A stretch of DNA of 64,000 bases from Geosiphon pyriformis (GCA_016748015.1 JAAOMT010000046.1:645779-709778), one strand, 5' to 3'. Shown: positions 36,931 through 49,735, counted from the first letter of the stretch. The notes: generated by a model not told the origin, from the sequence alone. Numbers and translations are program-made.

Positions 36931-38680
36931 TATTGAGAAAAGGAAGCAGCAAGAACCAAACCAGCATTGTCTATTTTGGCCAAAAAGCCCATAACTGTAA
37001 TTGCAAGATTTTTCAAAGTGTTCTCCATTTTCCCAATAACAGAAGAATCGAAAACTACTGCTCTCACAACAGTCTTATCACCAGTGGCCACACCTGAACC
37101 CTCACTTATCACTATATCTGTTCTTTGATTCTGTGATAAAGGAATCACCAATGGCTGACATTCAGAACTAAGCTGAGAAACTGTTAGCTCGGGTGTTTCT
37201 AATCTCTTAGCCAGCATATCAACATGTTCTGCAAGACTGGTAAGACTGTGCTCAAGAGCAGCAAACCTATTATTGATTTTTGTTGCAACTGATAGAGATG
37301 GCTTTATTTCTGAAAAAGAACCAACATTCACTGAAACAACTTGGCCAGAGAAAGAGGAATAAAAAGACTCACTAGCAACTTTCATCCAAAAAAGGCCACC
37401 AAAAAAAACAAAATAAGCAACTGGAGCAGATCATTTGGCATATATTGCAGCCAGCCTGTTTTTATCTACATCTGAAAGCACCCTATGCAATAGACTACCA
37501 GAAGAAATCTTCCCACTTTTAGCACAGCTTAATAATATATGACCCAATTTTCCACATTTGGCACATCCAATAGAAACAAAACTAGCCCAATGTAAATTTA
37601 TGCTCCTGAACACAGGTGTGGTTCTTATGGCAGTATCCAATGATTCAGCAAAATTGAAACAAACAACAGTGCACCTGACCCAAATATATGTAACTGAATG
37701 GTAATTAATAACACAAGTTTTCTCCAGATATCATGAGCATTAGTTCTCATTGGCAGTGTGTAAAACAGTGCCTTATGATAATCCCTTGTATTTTATGTTT
37801 CTTTGTCTAAATCAGCTTTGACAACATGCATGACATCCTTCCCAATTAGGATGGACCACTTAGCTGTGACCAAATCAGCATGATCCAATTGCTTAAATTC
37901 TACCACTGCTTTCTGTCACAGTCCTACCAACTACATCTTGATCAACTTAATTATTCCAAACTCAGATAGCACAGTACACACAGCCTTAGCCAATGTTTCA
38001 ATTAGAATTTTCTTAACCATCACAGCTTAATTTGAATGACCAGTTGATTTTTTAGAATCAGTGTTTACTAAAATATCTACTGCTCTTGTCTTTTTTGTAG
38101 CCTGCGCCAAATTAGATTCAGAAGTAAATAAAGCATAGATGATTCCTAAGAATTTTGAGAGGATAGAGGCCCTCCCAAAACCATTGACTTTTGAAAACAA
38201 TTTTCTGACCACCACCAGCTTTTCCTGAGAAGATTTTTTAACCACCTTATCCAGCTTAATATTCATAGCAAAAGATTTTTGGACCAAAATATTAACCAAG
38301 TTTTTCAAAGAAGGAGAAAAAACTACAGGATTGTCTAAAAAAATGTTATTACTATCATTGCTCAAGAAGTCAATTTTTCTTAGTGGTTTACTCAGAGCTC
38401 TTTTGGTCTGAATTTTTGAACTTTTGGGAGTTTGTTCCAAGTTTCTATCAGTAAAAGTGCCACCTTCCCCATAATCAAAGCTGGTTTCCTCAACCAAAAA
38501 TTCTTTCTCTATGTCTACACTATTCAATTCAGTAGTGTTATCAGTTTTAGAACTCCAGAAATGACCACTTAATACCATAGCAGCAACTTTTTTATTACCA
38601 ATACTATCCTCCAGAACACCACCTCTTTTCTTCTTTCTGGACTCCACAAATTTAACACCAATACTAGAACCAGACTCCAT
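36930..38680 (-). pseudogene. LINE B ORF1
   Basis: Start MESGSSIGVKFVESRKKKRG at 38680. The first long frame is intact to 38027 (KPLRKIDFLS, KLVVVRKLFSKVNGFGRAS), followed by breaks, then an intact CCHC knuckle CAKCGKLGHILLSC (37.53 kb), SDVDKNRLAAIYAK, and a predicted coiled coil (RFAALEHSLTSLAEHVD). It ends SFSQ and TAA at 36930-36932. Confidence 0.85.
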
Positions 38681-38840
38681 AATAAACTTATTTAGAACAG
38701 CAATACTAGGGCCAATAGTGGCCTTGTAATTACAAAACAGTTTGGATTTATCGTACTGAATTGTGGAAAAACTTCTTTTAGAAAAAACTTTTAACTCTTT
38801 CTTGGAAATTTTGGATGAAGGAGAGAAAGAAGTTTTTTTT

Positions 38841-40371
38841 TATTGTTTTAAACATTTAATAAATAAAAATACAAATTAATTATTAAAAATAAACAATAAT
38901 ATATTATTACAAATTAATAAACTTTAATTTAATTAAAATAACAACACTAAAAACACTAAAAATATTTTTAATATTATTAAAAAATATATTATAAAGTACT
39001 ATAGAAATTGAAAAAAAAATAAATTTATTACAAAAAATTTTACAATTTTAAAAATAATCAAGCAGAAAAAACTACTAATAAAAACTTTAATAATAGTAAT
39101 TAAAAAAATCTTAAAACAAAATTTATATAAAACAACTTTAAAAATTAACTTAAATTTAACAAAAACAATTTAAATAAAAAATTAATTAAGGCCAATTTAA
39201 TTTTGAACATAGTATTAGATACAAAAAAAAGTTATTTATTTAAAAAATTTTAATAATTAAAAATTGTTTTTTAAACATTATTAAAAACAGCACTAAAGAA
39301 TAAAAAAAAAATATTTTTATTTTTATTTAATTAATTCAATTTTTAAAATTAGATAAACTTAATTAAATAAAGACATATTTAAAAATATGTTTTATTTTGT
39401 TTTTAAAATCAGTAATAATTTGTTAAAAAACACTATATTTAATAATATAATTAATAATTAATTTTGGTTTATCTTTAAAAATATATTATTATTGTTATTA
39501 TTTACATTAAAAAAAATTTAATATAATAATAGCAAATATAAATAACTACTGTTAATTTTTGGTTTTTAGATTTTTAATTATTTATAAAGTAGTAATAGTA
39601 ATAATTTAAAAAAAGTAAAAACAATATTAAAATTAATTTTAATGTGTTTTTTAAAAAAAACTTTAACAAAAAAAAAACCAATCAAAAGTGAAAAAAATGC
39701 TTTAAAAGCTATTAAAAACAGCTTTTTATTATCAATATTTAAAAAAAACATTGCTAAGATGTTTTGTTTAACTGTTTTAATAACAAAAAATTTTTTTATT
39801 TATTTATAAGAAAAGTAATATTTAAAACTTTTTTAATCATAATCATTAAATTTAAATATGTCTTATTTTGTTAATATTAATAAAATAAAATAAAATAAAA
39901 TAAAATAAAATAAAATAAAAACAATAATTACATAGCTATTAAAAAAAACTCAACAATTAAATTAATAATCAGATTAATAATTAAATTAACAACTAAGTTA
40001 ATAATTAGATTAATAATTATAATTCAAAAATAAAGTGGCTAATTATATATTATTATCTGGCTAAATATATGTGATAATTAATAAAAACTGTATAACAATA
40101 GCATTTGTTTTTTTTTTGTTTTTTCTTTAATTATTGTTAATGTCGAACTAAACGTCAGTTTTCGATAACAAAATAAAATTTTAAAGTAATAATTTCAAAT
40201 TTCAAATTTTTTTTTAAATAAAGCACTTCACATAATGCTATATCACGTGAGAGCCGATCCTTTAAGCTAGTTAATCCTTATGACTGATGTAGCATACTGC
40301 TTTTTAGCAAAACTCTTATAGATTCCAAGAAGCTAATTTTCTCCCGAAGTTGAAATTAATCCTCAAACACA
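38841..40371. repeat. AT-rich repeat block with (TAAAA)n, upstream of RBM39
   Basis: 38870-39910 is a diverged inverted copy of about 51790-52840 (for example CTATTAAAAACAGCTTTTTA at 39.71 kb against the complement of 51.87 kb). A clean pentanucleotide microsatellite (TAAAA)n lies at about 39884-39920, and short AATTAATAATTAGATTAAT-like tandem units at 39955-40025. The last 200 bp regain normal composition and should hold the RBM39 promoter; I see no certain element. Confidence 0.75.
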
Positions 40372-42629
40372 ATGAACGACGACCTTGATGTCGAGGCAAT
40401 GTTGGAGGCACCCTTTCAAAAAGGCCAGGTGATTTAAATTAGGTTTGACTTGATTCAAGATAGACACCACTACCACCCATATTTATTTCGATGCATTTTT
40501 CCAATAGCCCGACCATCCTGAGGCTTATATAAATGGTGCTACTGAGTTCGACCCAAAAGAAGTGGTTGCAAAGAGGTAAAGGCTATTTAAAAAACCATTA
40601 TTTTCCATTCTATTTCTGTCTTTAATTCCAAACCATTCCATTTAAACCAGCGGAGAACGTAAACGCCATCGCAGCTCCTCTCGCTCTTCTATTCATCGTC
40701 ACCGATCACACTCGAGATCTCGTCGCTCACGCAGGTCTCGCTCAAAGTCGCGTGATAGACACAGAAGAAGGCGTAGTCGATCGAGATCGCGTGAAAGGAG
40801 ACGGAGTAGATCCAGGGAAAAGGACCGAAGACGAAGAAGCCGAAGTCCACGTCGTAAAAGTAGAAGTCCAAGTAGGCTGAGGTATAATGAAAATAGTGCT
40901 TACTTCTTCATATTCTAAATATTTAAGGAGTGTGGATTTCATAAAAATTATTGTTTGGCAGTGATCGCCGAAGACGATCTCCCTCCCCTCCATTAGATGA
41001 AGAGGAACGTGACAAACGCACTGTATTTGTGATGCAGCTTGCTGCACGTCTTCGAACTAGAGAACTTGCTGATTTTTTTTCACAGGCTGGGAAGGTCCGA
41101 GATGCTAAAATTATCGCTGATAGAATTTCTCGCAGATCTAAAGGGTAAAAAGTTGTTACCGGTTCTTCAACTGCCAACCCAGTCATACTGATTATATATT
41201 AGGCGCTAACTTTTTTTGAATATGCTTTTAGGGTTGGTTATGTGGAGTTTTATGATGAAGAGTCTGTTCCTAAAGCTTTGGCGTTGACAGGGCAAAAACT
41301 TTTAGGTATCCCCGTTATTGTGCAACTAACCGAGGCCGAAAAAAATCGACAAGCTCGATTGGCGGAACAAGCGTAAGTCAAAACTTTTAAATATATAACT
41401 AAAATTAAGATCTAACTTTTGCACCTTGTTTTAGAGCTTCACATGCAACAGATATTGCTTACCATAGACTTTATGTCGGCTCAGTGCATTTCAATTTAAC
41501 AGAAGATGATTTAAGACAGGTCTTTGAGCCATTTGGTCCATTAGAATTTGTGAACCTTCATAAAGATCCTGAAACAGGTCGATCTAGGGGGTTTGCTTTT
41601 ATACAGTAAGTGGACATAATATACGCTTCAACCCAATCAACTCTCATTTTGGACCTAGATTAACAGGCAATTTTAGGTATAAAAATCCTGAAGACGCTAA
41701 GCAAGCCTTGGAGAAAATGAACGGGTTTGAGTTGGCTGGAAGAACAGTAAGCAAAAATTCTTGACTAAAACAGTTCTTGAATTTCAAGAATACATTAACA
41801 AAACCTATTCGCAGATAAAAGTAGGTCTTGTCACTGACAAAAGCAATGGAATGAATTTGAATCTTGATGATGGTGGTGAGTTGGGTATTTTTGAAAATTA
41901 TAAAGTGTAGGTCAACACACATTAATATTAGTTTATATGCTCATTTTTTTGACTAGATGTGGCTGGCTTAGCTTTAAATGCCCAATCTCGAGTAGAATTA
42001 ATGCAAAAATTGGCTCGTGATACTGATCTACTTCCCCCTGCTTCAAATACCGCACCTCCTGAACCGTCCGTAGAGCTTCATTTTTTCTTGTTATGCCTTT
42101 GATATCAGAATTTTAAATAATTTCAACACCTTTCTTTCTCTTTTAGGCAGCGACCTGTTCAGCCTAGAGTAAATCCAACACGTTGTGTTCTATTAAAGCA
42201 CATGTTTAATCCGGAAGAGTATGTTATCATATTCTCGAATTTTGATTTTCATTAGTTAAATTATGGTCATCGCTTTATCATTTTATCCATCACCTCAGGG
42301 AATCGGAGCCAAACTGGGCCGAGGAGCTTGAGGAAGACGTGAAAAGTGAATGTGTAAAATATGGACCCTTGGTGCATATTAGCGTTGACAGGGAATCGGT
42401 TGTAAGTAATATAATTCTTTATCAGCATTCAAAAGTGGCATTTTTCTTAATTGATCCTAACAAAAATTTTTTAAAGGGGGATATATATATGAAATTTGAT
42501 ACAGTTGCATCTGCTCAGAACGCAGTAAATGGCCTAAATGGTAGATGGTTCGGTGGAAACCAAATCTCGGCGGTCTTCATTCTTGATATGTTTTATAATG
42601 TCCGATTTTCAAAAGCGGCCAATTTATGA
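40372..42629 (+). CDS. RBM39: RBM39/Rsd1-like SR splicing factor (RS domain, RRM1, RRM2, UHM)
   Basis: About ten exons. Start [19 protein letters not shown], then an Arg/Ser-rich domain ([13 protein letters not shown] onward, 40.65-40.88 kb). RRM1: [20 protein letters not shown] with RNP1 KGVGYVEF. RRM2: [20 protein letters not shown] with RNP1 [11 protein letters not shown] linker contains [17 protein letters not shown], the signature just before the third domain. The last RRM is a [15 protein letters not shown] ... [15 protein letters not shown], with the R-W-F loop that binds ULM tryptophans in U2AF65/SF3B1. Ends KAANL and TGA. It acts in 3' splice-site selection in the nucleus. The C-terminus ([11 protein letters not shown]) is shorter and altered compared with animal RBM39. 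Complete as far as I can see. Confidence 0.93.
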
Positions 42630-44080
42630 TGATTTGGCCGATTTTTCATGTGTAATGAAAAACCGATACTAAAATCAACCTGGCTTTTCTCGAGGTGAAA
42701 AAGACTGATCATCAATCATTGTTATTATTAGGAATGGTTTTATTTAGGTTTTGCTGTAAAGTAGATGACGACTTGCAAACGCACAGAACGGAACAAGGAA
42801 GAAAAGCGGCGGATCTAAGCAATCACTCGAAATTCATTGCTAACAGAGTAACACTTTGTTAATGTTTCTGGTTCATTGTAAAGCGCACTCGAATTCTCAT
42901 GTGTGGTATTACAAATTTATCATTCATAGTTGAAGAAAATACGCTGCTTCAATATTTCTCGACGCTTTCATGGTCACAGTGTTGGTAACATTCTGCGAGA
43001 GAAGTTATATTTTATTTTATTTTCGTCTTGATTCTTTTATTCAGCAAGGGTTTTTGGCGATCTGAAGCCATTTGTTCACAACTAGTGTAATAACGAACAC
43101 TGAATAATACTATGATAGGTTTTGCCGTTACGAACAATGAAGGAATATCGATCATACAACCTTCCTGGATGTCGCTGGCCCTTGAAATGGGCAAAACATC
43201 TCGTAAAAAGACACCGTGAAGATTATTGGTTTGCCGTATTCATGATTATAGTCTGCAACCGTTAATTCTTTAAAATTTAACTCCAATAGCAGCATTTAAG
43301 GATGATTACTTGGAATTACAATAGGATTGCATCATTATGTTGATCGCTATTCAGTGGATTCATTTAAAATTTTTGATGCTTTTAGGTCTTTTCTCTTAAA
43401 CTTCTACAAACCGTATTAAGAATCTTGCGATATTGCAGTTTTTTTGAATTTCCTCGAGTACTTGCCAGGCCCTTAAATCGAAACCTTTGATACGGAGATG
43501 GAGGTCGGGATTTGAGACCGACAGCTACAATGCTAAGAGCTAATATAATTTTTGAATTGTTGACATAAGAACGAACGTGTTAGTCATATTCAATAATCTT
43601 TTTAGGCTTACATTGTCAGCATTCACTGAGATGTTACATGATAACCTCATTGATAATTGCTTAACGTGTCATAAGCGATAGTGTAGTTTAGCAGTTATTC
43701 GGGGGCGTATCATGCAATCTAACAAACCGTCACTTCAATGACGTTGCGTTTTGATGCTTTAATCACAGATGGACCGAACAACAAACAGTCTTCAACGAGG
43801 TCTCACCTCAATCAAGCTTTCACTTATTATTAGTAACGAACCAAATTTCATTTCCGCCATCTATTCTTGAAACCTTCTATACCAGTATTTACAACATTCA
43901 AAGCACCTTTGTGGCTTCTTTTCTACATAATTGAATCGCTATTTCTGCTTTCTTGTTACCAGATCTATCGAAATCGTCTGAGACGGTGATTGGCAAGCAA
44001 GACATTTCTCTATTTAAACAATAATTAGCATCAATCCTTTTCCTCTGAGAAATCAAAGCAAGCTATCTTTTATACATTAA
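42630..44080. other. Intergenic region, no gene recognised
   Basis: 1.45 kb of ordinary composition between RBM39 and the 4E-T-like gene. The longest ORFs are about 60 codons without recognisable motifs. I looked for tRNA A/B boxes and saw none. It presumably holds the 3' UTR of RBM39 and the 5' UTR/promoter of the next gene. Confidence 0.5.
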
Positions 44081-47000
44081 ATGTCTGCAGTTGACGAAAT
44101 CGCAGTTGAAACAAAAACCCACATCGATGAGTCTGTCTCATTATTAACTTCCGACATAAATGTTCCCGAAGTTCCCGAAGAGAGTAATCATGAATTTAAG
44201 GAATCTGTGGGCCCAATAAATGATCTACTCCAACACCAACCAAATGGATCAATGAACAGACCTTTGATCCGTTATACTAAAGAACAGCTATTGGCGCTAC
44301 GTGAAAGTCCCTTGGTAAAAGTACCAGAAACTTTGCAATCAACGATTGGGTTTGCGTAAGTGACACGTTTTTCATTGATATTACATCAACATGAAATGTA
44401 TGCATTAACACCATTGATTGTGTTTTTGATCGAAAAGAGAAATAGCAAAAAAGGAGGTGAAAAAATCTACGACTGACGGGACAACTGATAACGATAAGAG
44501 GTAACTTTTATTCATGAGATTGTATAGTGAAAGTGTATTATTAATTTTCTTTATCAACAATAATTTTTCAAACTGGACTTTTTTTCCTAAAGTAAAACTT
44601 CTAATGGCAATTTCGGAGATAACATGAACAAATCCAAAGATGACACAAATACATTAGGAATTTCTAAAAGTCCATTGTTGACTGTTCAAAAGAGCCCTGG
44701 TAGCTCAGCTCCAACCTCTCCGAAACCATCAGGTAGATAATTTATGAAAGCTTCAGCTCACAAAATTTTCATTTTTTGATACCTAACCCCTGGTAATTAG
44801 CTTCAAACACAAAACTTGTTAGATAAGATTGTCCTTGGTCCTCCAAAGATGGCTTTCGCTTCATCTATAGGGGGCCTCAAAAGCATAGAAGATAAATCTG
44901 TGGCTTTAACGCGATCCGGCAGAGCTGATAATTTACGACAGCGTCAAGTGAGTTTTTTTTTAATTATAATTCAAATTCATCAAGAAATTTTAGTAGTTCA
45001 TCATTTGTTTTAAGGGGGAAGAAGCCGCCTCATACCTACGAGCAGGAGGGGGTAAAGACTTTGAACCTCGAGCCCCTCGCGGCCCAACCGGAGGTCGTGG
45101 ATTTATAGGAAGGGAGGCTTTGAAGGAAAAATCAATGGTGGAGAGGTCAACGCGAGATATAAAAGACTCAAAGGAGAAAGAAACTATTAGTCCTTCATCT
45201 AATGGTGTTCATCACAGTCGTATAACTGTTCCTCACCGTTCACAAGATCAATCAAGAAATATTCGGAGGGAAGGTAACTGTATTTACAGAAATCTCCATA
45301 CATATACATTACACAATATTTATTCTTCTTGAAATTGAAAGGTGGTGTGACAAATGTCAAAGAACATTTGGGTCGAACCAACTCTCGACATCATCCGCAT
45401 GGAGAAGAAAGATCAGAAACTCCGGAATGGATGAATTATAACCCTGAAGAAGAAAACAAGAAAGGTAAAGAGGGAGAAGAAGACAAGAAAGGATTCGATT
45501 TTCAAGCTTGGAGGCTAAGAATGAAAGAACAAGATAGAAACAAAGAAAAAATACGTACAGATAAGGAATCTAAGGAGACAAATGAGAAAGGAAGAGCTAG
45601 AAGCGTCTCCAGAGCTGACATCAGTATATCCTGGCGAGCAGAGAATAAGCCTGGTGTTTTGGAAGAAGAGTTGGCGACTCCTATGGTAGAATCCAAAGAG
45701 AACCCCACAAAAGAAAATCAGCCCTCGGGATATAATGGTATTGAGTATTAAAATATATTTTGGTAGATTTTAATTGATAATTTTGCCAAAATTCCACTGA
45801 GATTATTTAAACGCAGAACCTCCAATCAATAAAATTCCCAATGTGGATCAGCTCTTTGCCCCTGGTGGAATAGGCCTTTCAGATATAGAATCTACTTCTT
45901 CAGATGCGTTTGACAAATTTCTTTCGCAACATAAACTTGCAATGGCCGAAGAAAACCCTCCTATAAATAGTGACGGTCCTGCCGAAACCGATGCACTTGG
46001 CAATGTGGGCAGTGGTGGCCGAAAAAATGAATTTGGACGTGAACAAGCAACCTCTCGTTTTGCTAAATTTTTCACTCCTAATTCAGAAGACAATACCCCT
46101 GATATGAATCGTAAAGAAAATACCAAAGTTTACTCAATAACTCCACAAAACCACAACTTAGCTAGCGAAGCAATACCGCCAGGCCACATCACTCTTGACA
46201 CTCTTTTTCAGAGTCAACCAGCTGCAGTCACCACCAATGGACCAGCTGCCTCATCTCATACAAAAGCTAATGAAAAGAAACGAATGCTCTCAGAGGCCGA
46301 AGTTTTACGATCTCTGGGAGCCAAGCCACCTTCCAAATCAGATCTTAATGAGAGGAATCCAGAGGATATAATGGGGTTCAACAAGATTTTAGCAGCTTTG
46401 GCAAAAGGCAATGTAGGTTTCCTCTTGATAACTTATTTATTTTCGAATTAAAAGTCCAGATTTTTCAATGTTAATTTTCGACTCAGGTTCCAGATACCCA
46501 AAGGTCTTCACAACAGAACATTTCAACATCGACCAATCAAGCCCCACCCACTGATTCATCCGCAATAGCTCCTCACATTGGATTGCCTTTCCACGATCCT
46601 TCAATTATAATTGCCCAAAAGCCACATTCAAATCCTAAAGTACCCCCACCACAATCGAGGTTTGATCCTATGAACAGGTCTTTAGGTATAGCAGATTTAA
46701 CTGCATCGGATTCGGCCAGAAAGCTAAATATGCTATTTGGCGGTAACGTCCCAACCTCCGTATACCGTCAACTTAGTACAAGACCTGATGGAAACTCGAG
46801 AGAATCATCAACAAATTCTTCCCCTGCATTAAAGTTTAACACAACGAAAGCCATGCTCTCAAATTTTTCTCATTCGCAAAATATACCGCAGACTGCCAAC
46901 TTACAAGATCACCTTCCTATTTACAAATCACCACCCCGACCCCGTTCGCCCGTGCTTCACCACCAAGGCCTTAATCATTCTCACTTTCACAATATGATTT

Positions 47001-47579
47001 CACCTTATTCAAATGGTCCAAATATTCATCAACATTCCCATACACACCATGATTTTCCACCTCCATTACCCCTTGGCCGAAATATTCCTGTCGAGCAATT
47101 ATTTGGAATGCTACCTCCGCGTAATCCCACCCCTCAGCAAATTCATCCACAGTACCAACAAACTCAAATAAACGTAAATATACCACCACAAGTACCTTTT
47201 AATTATCAGCATCAGCCTGATCGTTATCAACAACAAACTCCTTTCTCTGGAAATCACATTCCTCAACAATTTCCCGTTCATCCTCATCCCCCGATCATCC
47301 CTCCTGTTACCGAGGCCCTTTTTGCAAACATGCATGGTTACGCCCAGTTCATACCAAATCTGGTTAACAATGCAATTTCGCCTAATAGTATAACAGGTAC
47401 TAAAGCTTTTGATTTCTTTTTAATCTGAGTCATGTAAGTTTATAAATTTCATTTGATGATAAGCTGACGAGATCAACTTTGCTCGACTCATTTCAGGAAT
47501 CCCACCAAATTCCAATTTGCAGCAACGCAGTATGATGACCTTGGAAGAAATTGAAAGGAGAGGACTGGGCGGTCGTTGA
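44081..47579 (+). CDS. EIF4ENIF1: 4E-T-like eIF4E-binding protein (eIF4E transporter family)
   Basis: About eight exons, around 900 residues, mostly disordered. Near the N-terminus RYTKEQLLALRESPLVKVP contains the canonical eIF4E-binding motif Y-x4-L-hydrophobic (YTKEQLL) in the same setting as animal 4E-T (YTKEELLDIKE). Further on: GRGFIGREALKEK, a charged Lys/Glu block (WMNYNPEEENKKGKEGEE; FDFQAWRLRMKEQDRNK), SRFAKFFTP, ITLDTLFQSQ, EAEVLRSLGAKPPS and MGFNKILAALAKGN, then a long Pro/His/Gln-rich tail. The last exon ends MMTLEEIERRGLGGR and TGA (47577-47579). 4E-T proteins repress and decap mRNAs in P-bodies by bridging eIF4E, DDX6 and Lsm14. The family call rests mainly on the motif and on the short SRFAKFF and LLALAKG-type blocks; orthology is likely but not proven. 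Confidence 0.68.
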
Positions 47580-48115
47580 CAATCAAGGACATTCTGTTAT
47601 CTCAAAGCAGTCAAAGATACCATATTTGTTTTCATTCTTTTTATTTTTACAACTCAAAACTTGTAATTATGATAACATTTGTGCTAGTATAAACTTATAT
47701 AACATATATTTTAAATAATAATGGAAGTCTTAAAATGTGTATTATTTATAGAATGAACCAAAGATCTCACACTAATCCAAGGCCCTCTCTTAATAGCTTG
47801 AATAAATTTCAAATAGCAATAAATTATAGCCAACAAACAAAAATAAACCATTCTGGAAAGAGAAATTCACAAACTATAATCAAGTTACCACTTTTCCAAA
47901 AGTCATTTCACAATTCTAAATCTTGATGAACCAGTAGTTTTTCGATTGTTTATATTCGCTAATAGCCGCAAATTCCCACTAGTCCAGATAATCAAGGAGC
48001 GAGACTAAGACAAATAACTTCGGAGGTCGTTGTAATCTTACCTTTTGGAATTAAAATTTTCCCGCAAGGGCGTCATAAAATAGTTGTCAATTTATGAACT
48101 CAACCCAATACAAGA
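47580..48115. other. Intergenic region, no gene recognised
   Basis: 535 bp between two plus-strand genes. A 63-codon ORF at 47735-47926 is Asn/Ser-rich with no features and I do not support it. It should include the lipase promoter. Confidence 0.5.
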
Positions 48116-49735
48116 ATGGTTGTTTCAACTTTCTGTCTTTTGAGGGCACACTCCGAGGTGTCTGTCGGTGATATTTCTCGCTTTCTCATATCTATCGATC
48201 CTAATAAATTTGAGTTTTCAGAACGTCCTTCTTGTGTCCTTCTCCAAATTACAAATAAAGCAGCTTTTTATTATAGAGCAGCCTTAGCTAGTGGTCCCTA
48301 TGTTATTTCAGCTTCATGTGTCGATACCTTCCACACAAACCTCAAAATTCCTTTGTTAAACCCTTCCATAAAAGGCGGAGAAAAGTGGGAAGTAGAATTA
48401 CCTCTTTCCTCGACTCAAAAGGGTGAATGGACAATCGACATTTTTAGTGAAATGGCCTTGGCTTTGGGCTCTATGGTTAAATATGAAGTCATGTTATCGA
48501 TTCCTGAGATAACATCGATGATCGAGAATGAAGGAATACCCAATGAAGATGATACTATTGTCACATTTAGCCCTGCGATCACTATTCGATTATTAAAAAC
48601 CAGAGATATATTTGCTTTGCCCAATCCCAATTCATTTTCAAATTCCAAAGAAGTTATTAAGCATCTTGTCATTTTAACACATGGCATCGCAGGGACTGCA
48701 TTGGACAAATTATATTTAAAGGAAGCACTGGAACAGCGTTACATGGAGAACAACCCTAATCATATTGTGGTTGTATTCACTCCTGACATTAATCACGCGA
48801 ATACTCTGGATGGCATTGAAAATTGTGGAAAAAGAATAGCTGAAAAGGTTTTGGAATACGTTGGTTGGCCCTTAGACATGATCACTGATGGCGATAAAGC
48901 CGAAAAAAAAACTGGCGACAATGATCAATTTCTAAATTATAATCCAATTTTTACTCAAATCTCGCTGATCGGTCATTCGCTTGGTGGACTAATAAACACT
49001 TGTGTTGCTGGGTACCTTTATTTACTGACTAATGGTGTAATTTTTAAACAGATAGAACCAATTAACTTCATCGCCATGGCAACACCATGGCTTGGCACAA
49101 CCGAATTACCATGGTATCTTTCTACTCCTTTACGAGTGGGACTTGGTGGGCAAACTGGTAAAGACTTGTTGCTTGCTCCGGGTACATGTTTACAGGAGGA
49201 GTCCAATCATATTACAAAGGCTAAAGAGATACCTGACCCATTGCTGTTGGAAATTGCCCAAGTGGAGTCTCCTTTCCACAGAGCCCTCTTTCAATTTATA
49301 CATAGAACATTATATGCAAACATTGCTAATGATGTTCTCGTACCATTTCAAACTTCTTCCATGTATTTTGTCGATTACGATTCGGGCTGCTTATGTCAAC
49401 CGGATAGCCCCAGTTTACTTAGCTTTTTAAAACACGTCCGTAATACAGTCTATCCTCCCCTCCCGTCTTCTCATCATTTTTTAGAGCCGAACTCGGTAGC
49501 GTCACCAGTAGTACATGACAAAGTGTATAAGCCCGAGGATATTCCCCCTTCTAAAAGCACCTCAATTTCCATAGAAGAACAAATTGCAAGGTTATGGCAT
49601 CAGGATATGACATGGCGAAAAATACTTGTTAATCTTAATGGTGAGGCTCATTTTCACATAGTTGTTCGCAGGAAATTTCTTAATGTGGAAGGATGGCAGG
49701 TGATAGAACATTTGCTGAAGGAGCATACGTTTTGA
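48116..49735 (+). CDS. DUF676/ROG1-type serine lipase
   Basis: Intronless, 539 residues. An N-terminal beta-rich region of about 180 residues precedes the alpha/beta-hydrolase domain: VILTHGIAGTALDKLY (oxyanion-hole H189-G190), then ISLIGHSLGGLINTCVAGYL with the nucleophile Ser288 in GHSLGG, INFIAMATPWLGT (a conserved ATPxxG block), and NIANDVLVPF with probable catalytic Asp406. His453/454 in SSHHFLEP or a later His would complete the triad. This matches the DUF676 family (yeast ROG1, YOR059c/Lpl1), cytosolic or lipid-droplet phospholipases/lipases. Animal FAM135 is related and also has an N-terminal beta domain. Substrate unknown. Converges on DJ-1 with 142 bp between stops. Confidence 0.88.
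   Translation: MVVSTFCLLRAHSEVSVGDISRFLISIDPNKFEFSERPSCVLLQITNKAAFYYRAALASGPYVISASCVDTFHTNLKIPLLNPSIKGGEKWEVELPLSSTQKGEWTIDIFSEMALALGSMVKYEVMLSIPEITSMIENEGIPNEDDTIVTFSPAITIRLLKTRDIFALPNPNSFSNSKEVIKHLVILTHGIAGTALDKLYLKEALEQRYMENNPNHIVVVFTPDINHANTLDGIENCGKRIAEKVLEYVGWPLDMITDGDKAEKKTGDNDQFLNYNPIFTQISLIGHSLGGLINTCVAGYLYLLTNGVIFKQIEPINFIAMATPWLGTTELPWYLSTPLRVGLGGQTGKDLLLAPGTCLQEESNHITKAKEIPDPLLLEIAQVESPFHRALFQFIHRTLYANIANDVLVPFQTSSMYFVDYDSGCLCQPDSPSLLSFLKHVRNTVYPPLPSSHHFLEPNSVASPVVHDKVYKPEDIPPSKSTSISIEEQIARLWHQDMTWRKILVNLNGEAHFHIVVRRKFLNVEGWQVIEHLLKEHTF

Larger units (their letters stand above)
35709..38840 (-). mobile_element. LINE B, 5' portion
   Basis: Carries the 5' UTR (about 38690-38840, same wording as LINE A around GGGCCAATAGTGGCCTT), ORF1 and the endonuclease part of ORF2. 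It joins the 3' portion at 25848 once E1 and one copy of the ATGT duplication are removed. Confidence 0.9.

Noticed and set aside
43012-43194. 60-codon ORF in the RBM39 - 4E-T intergenic region
   Set aside because: No recognisable features on either strand.
47735-47926. Small Asn/Ser-rich ORF between 4E-T and the lipase
   Set aside because: No motif, no neighbouring splice signals, composition as expected by chance.
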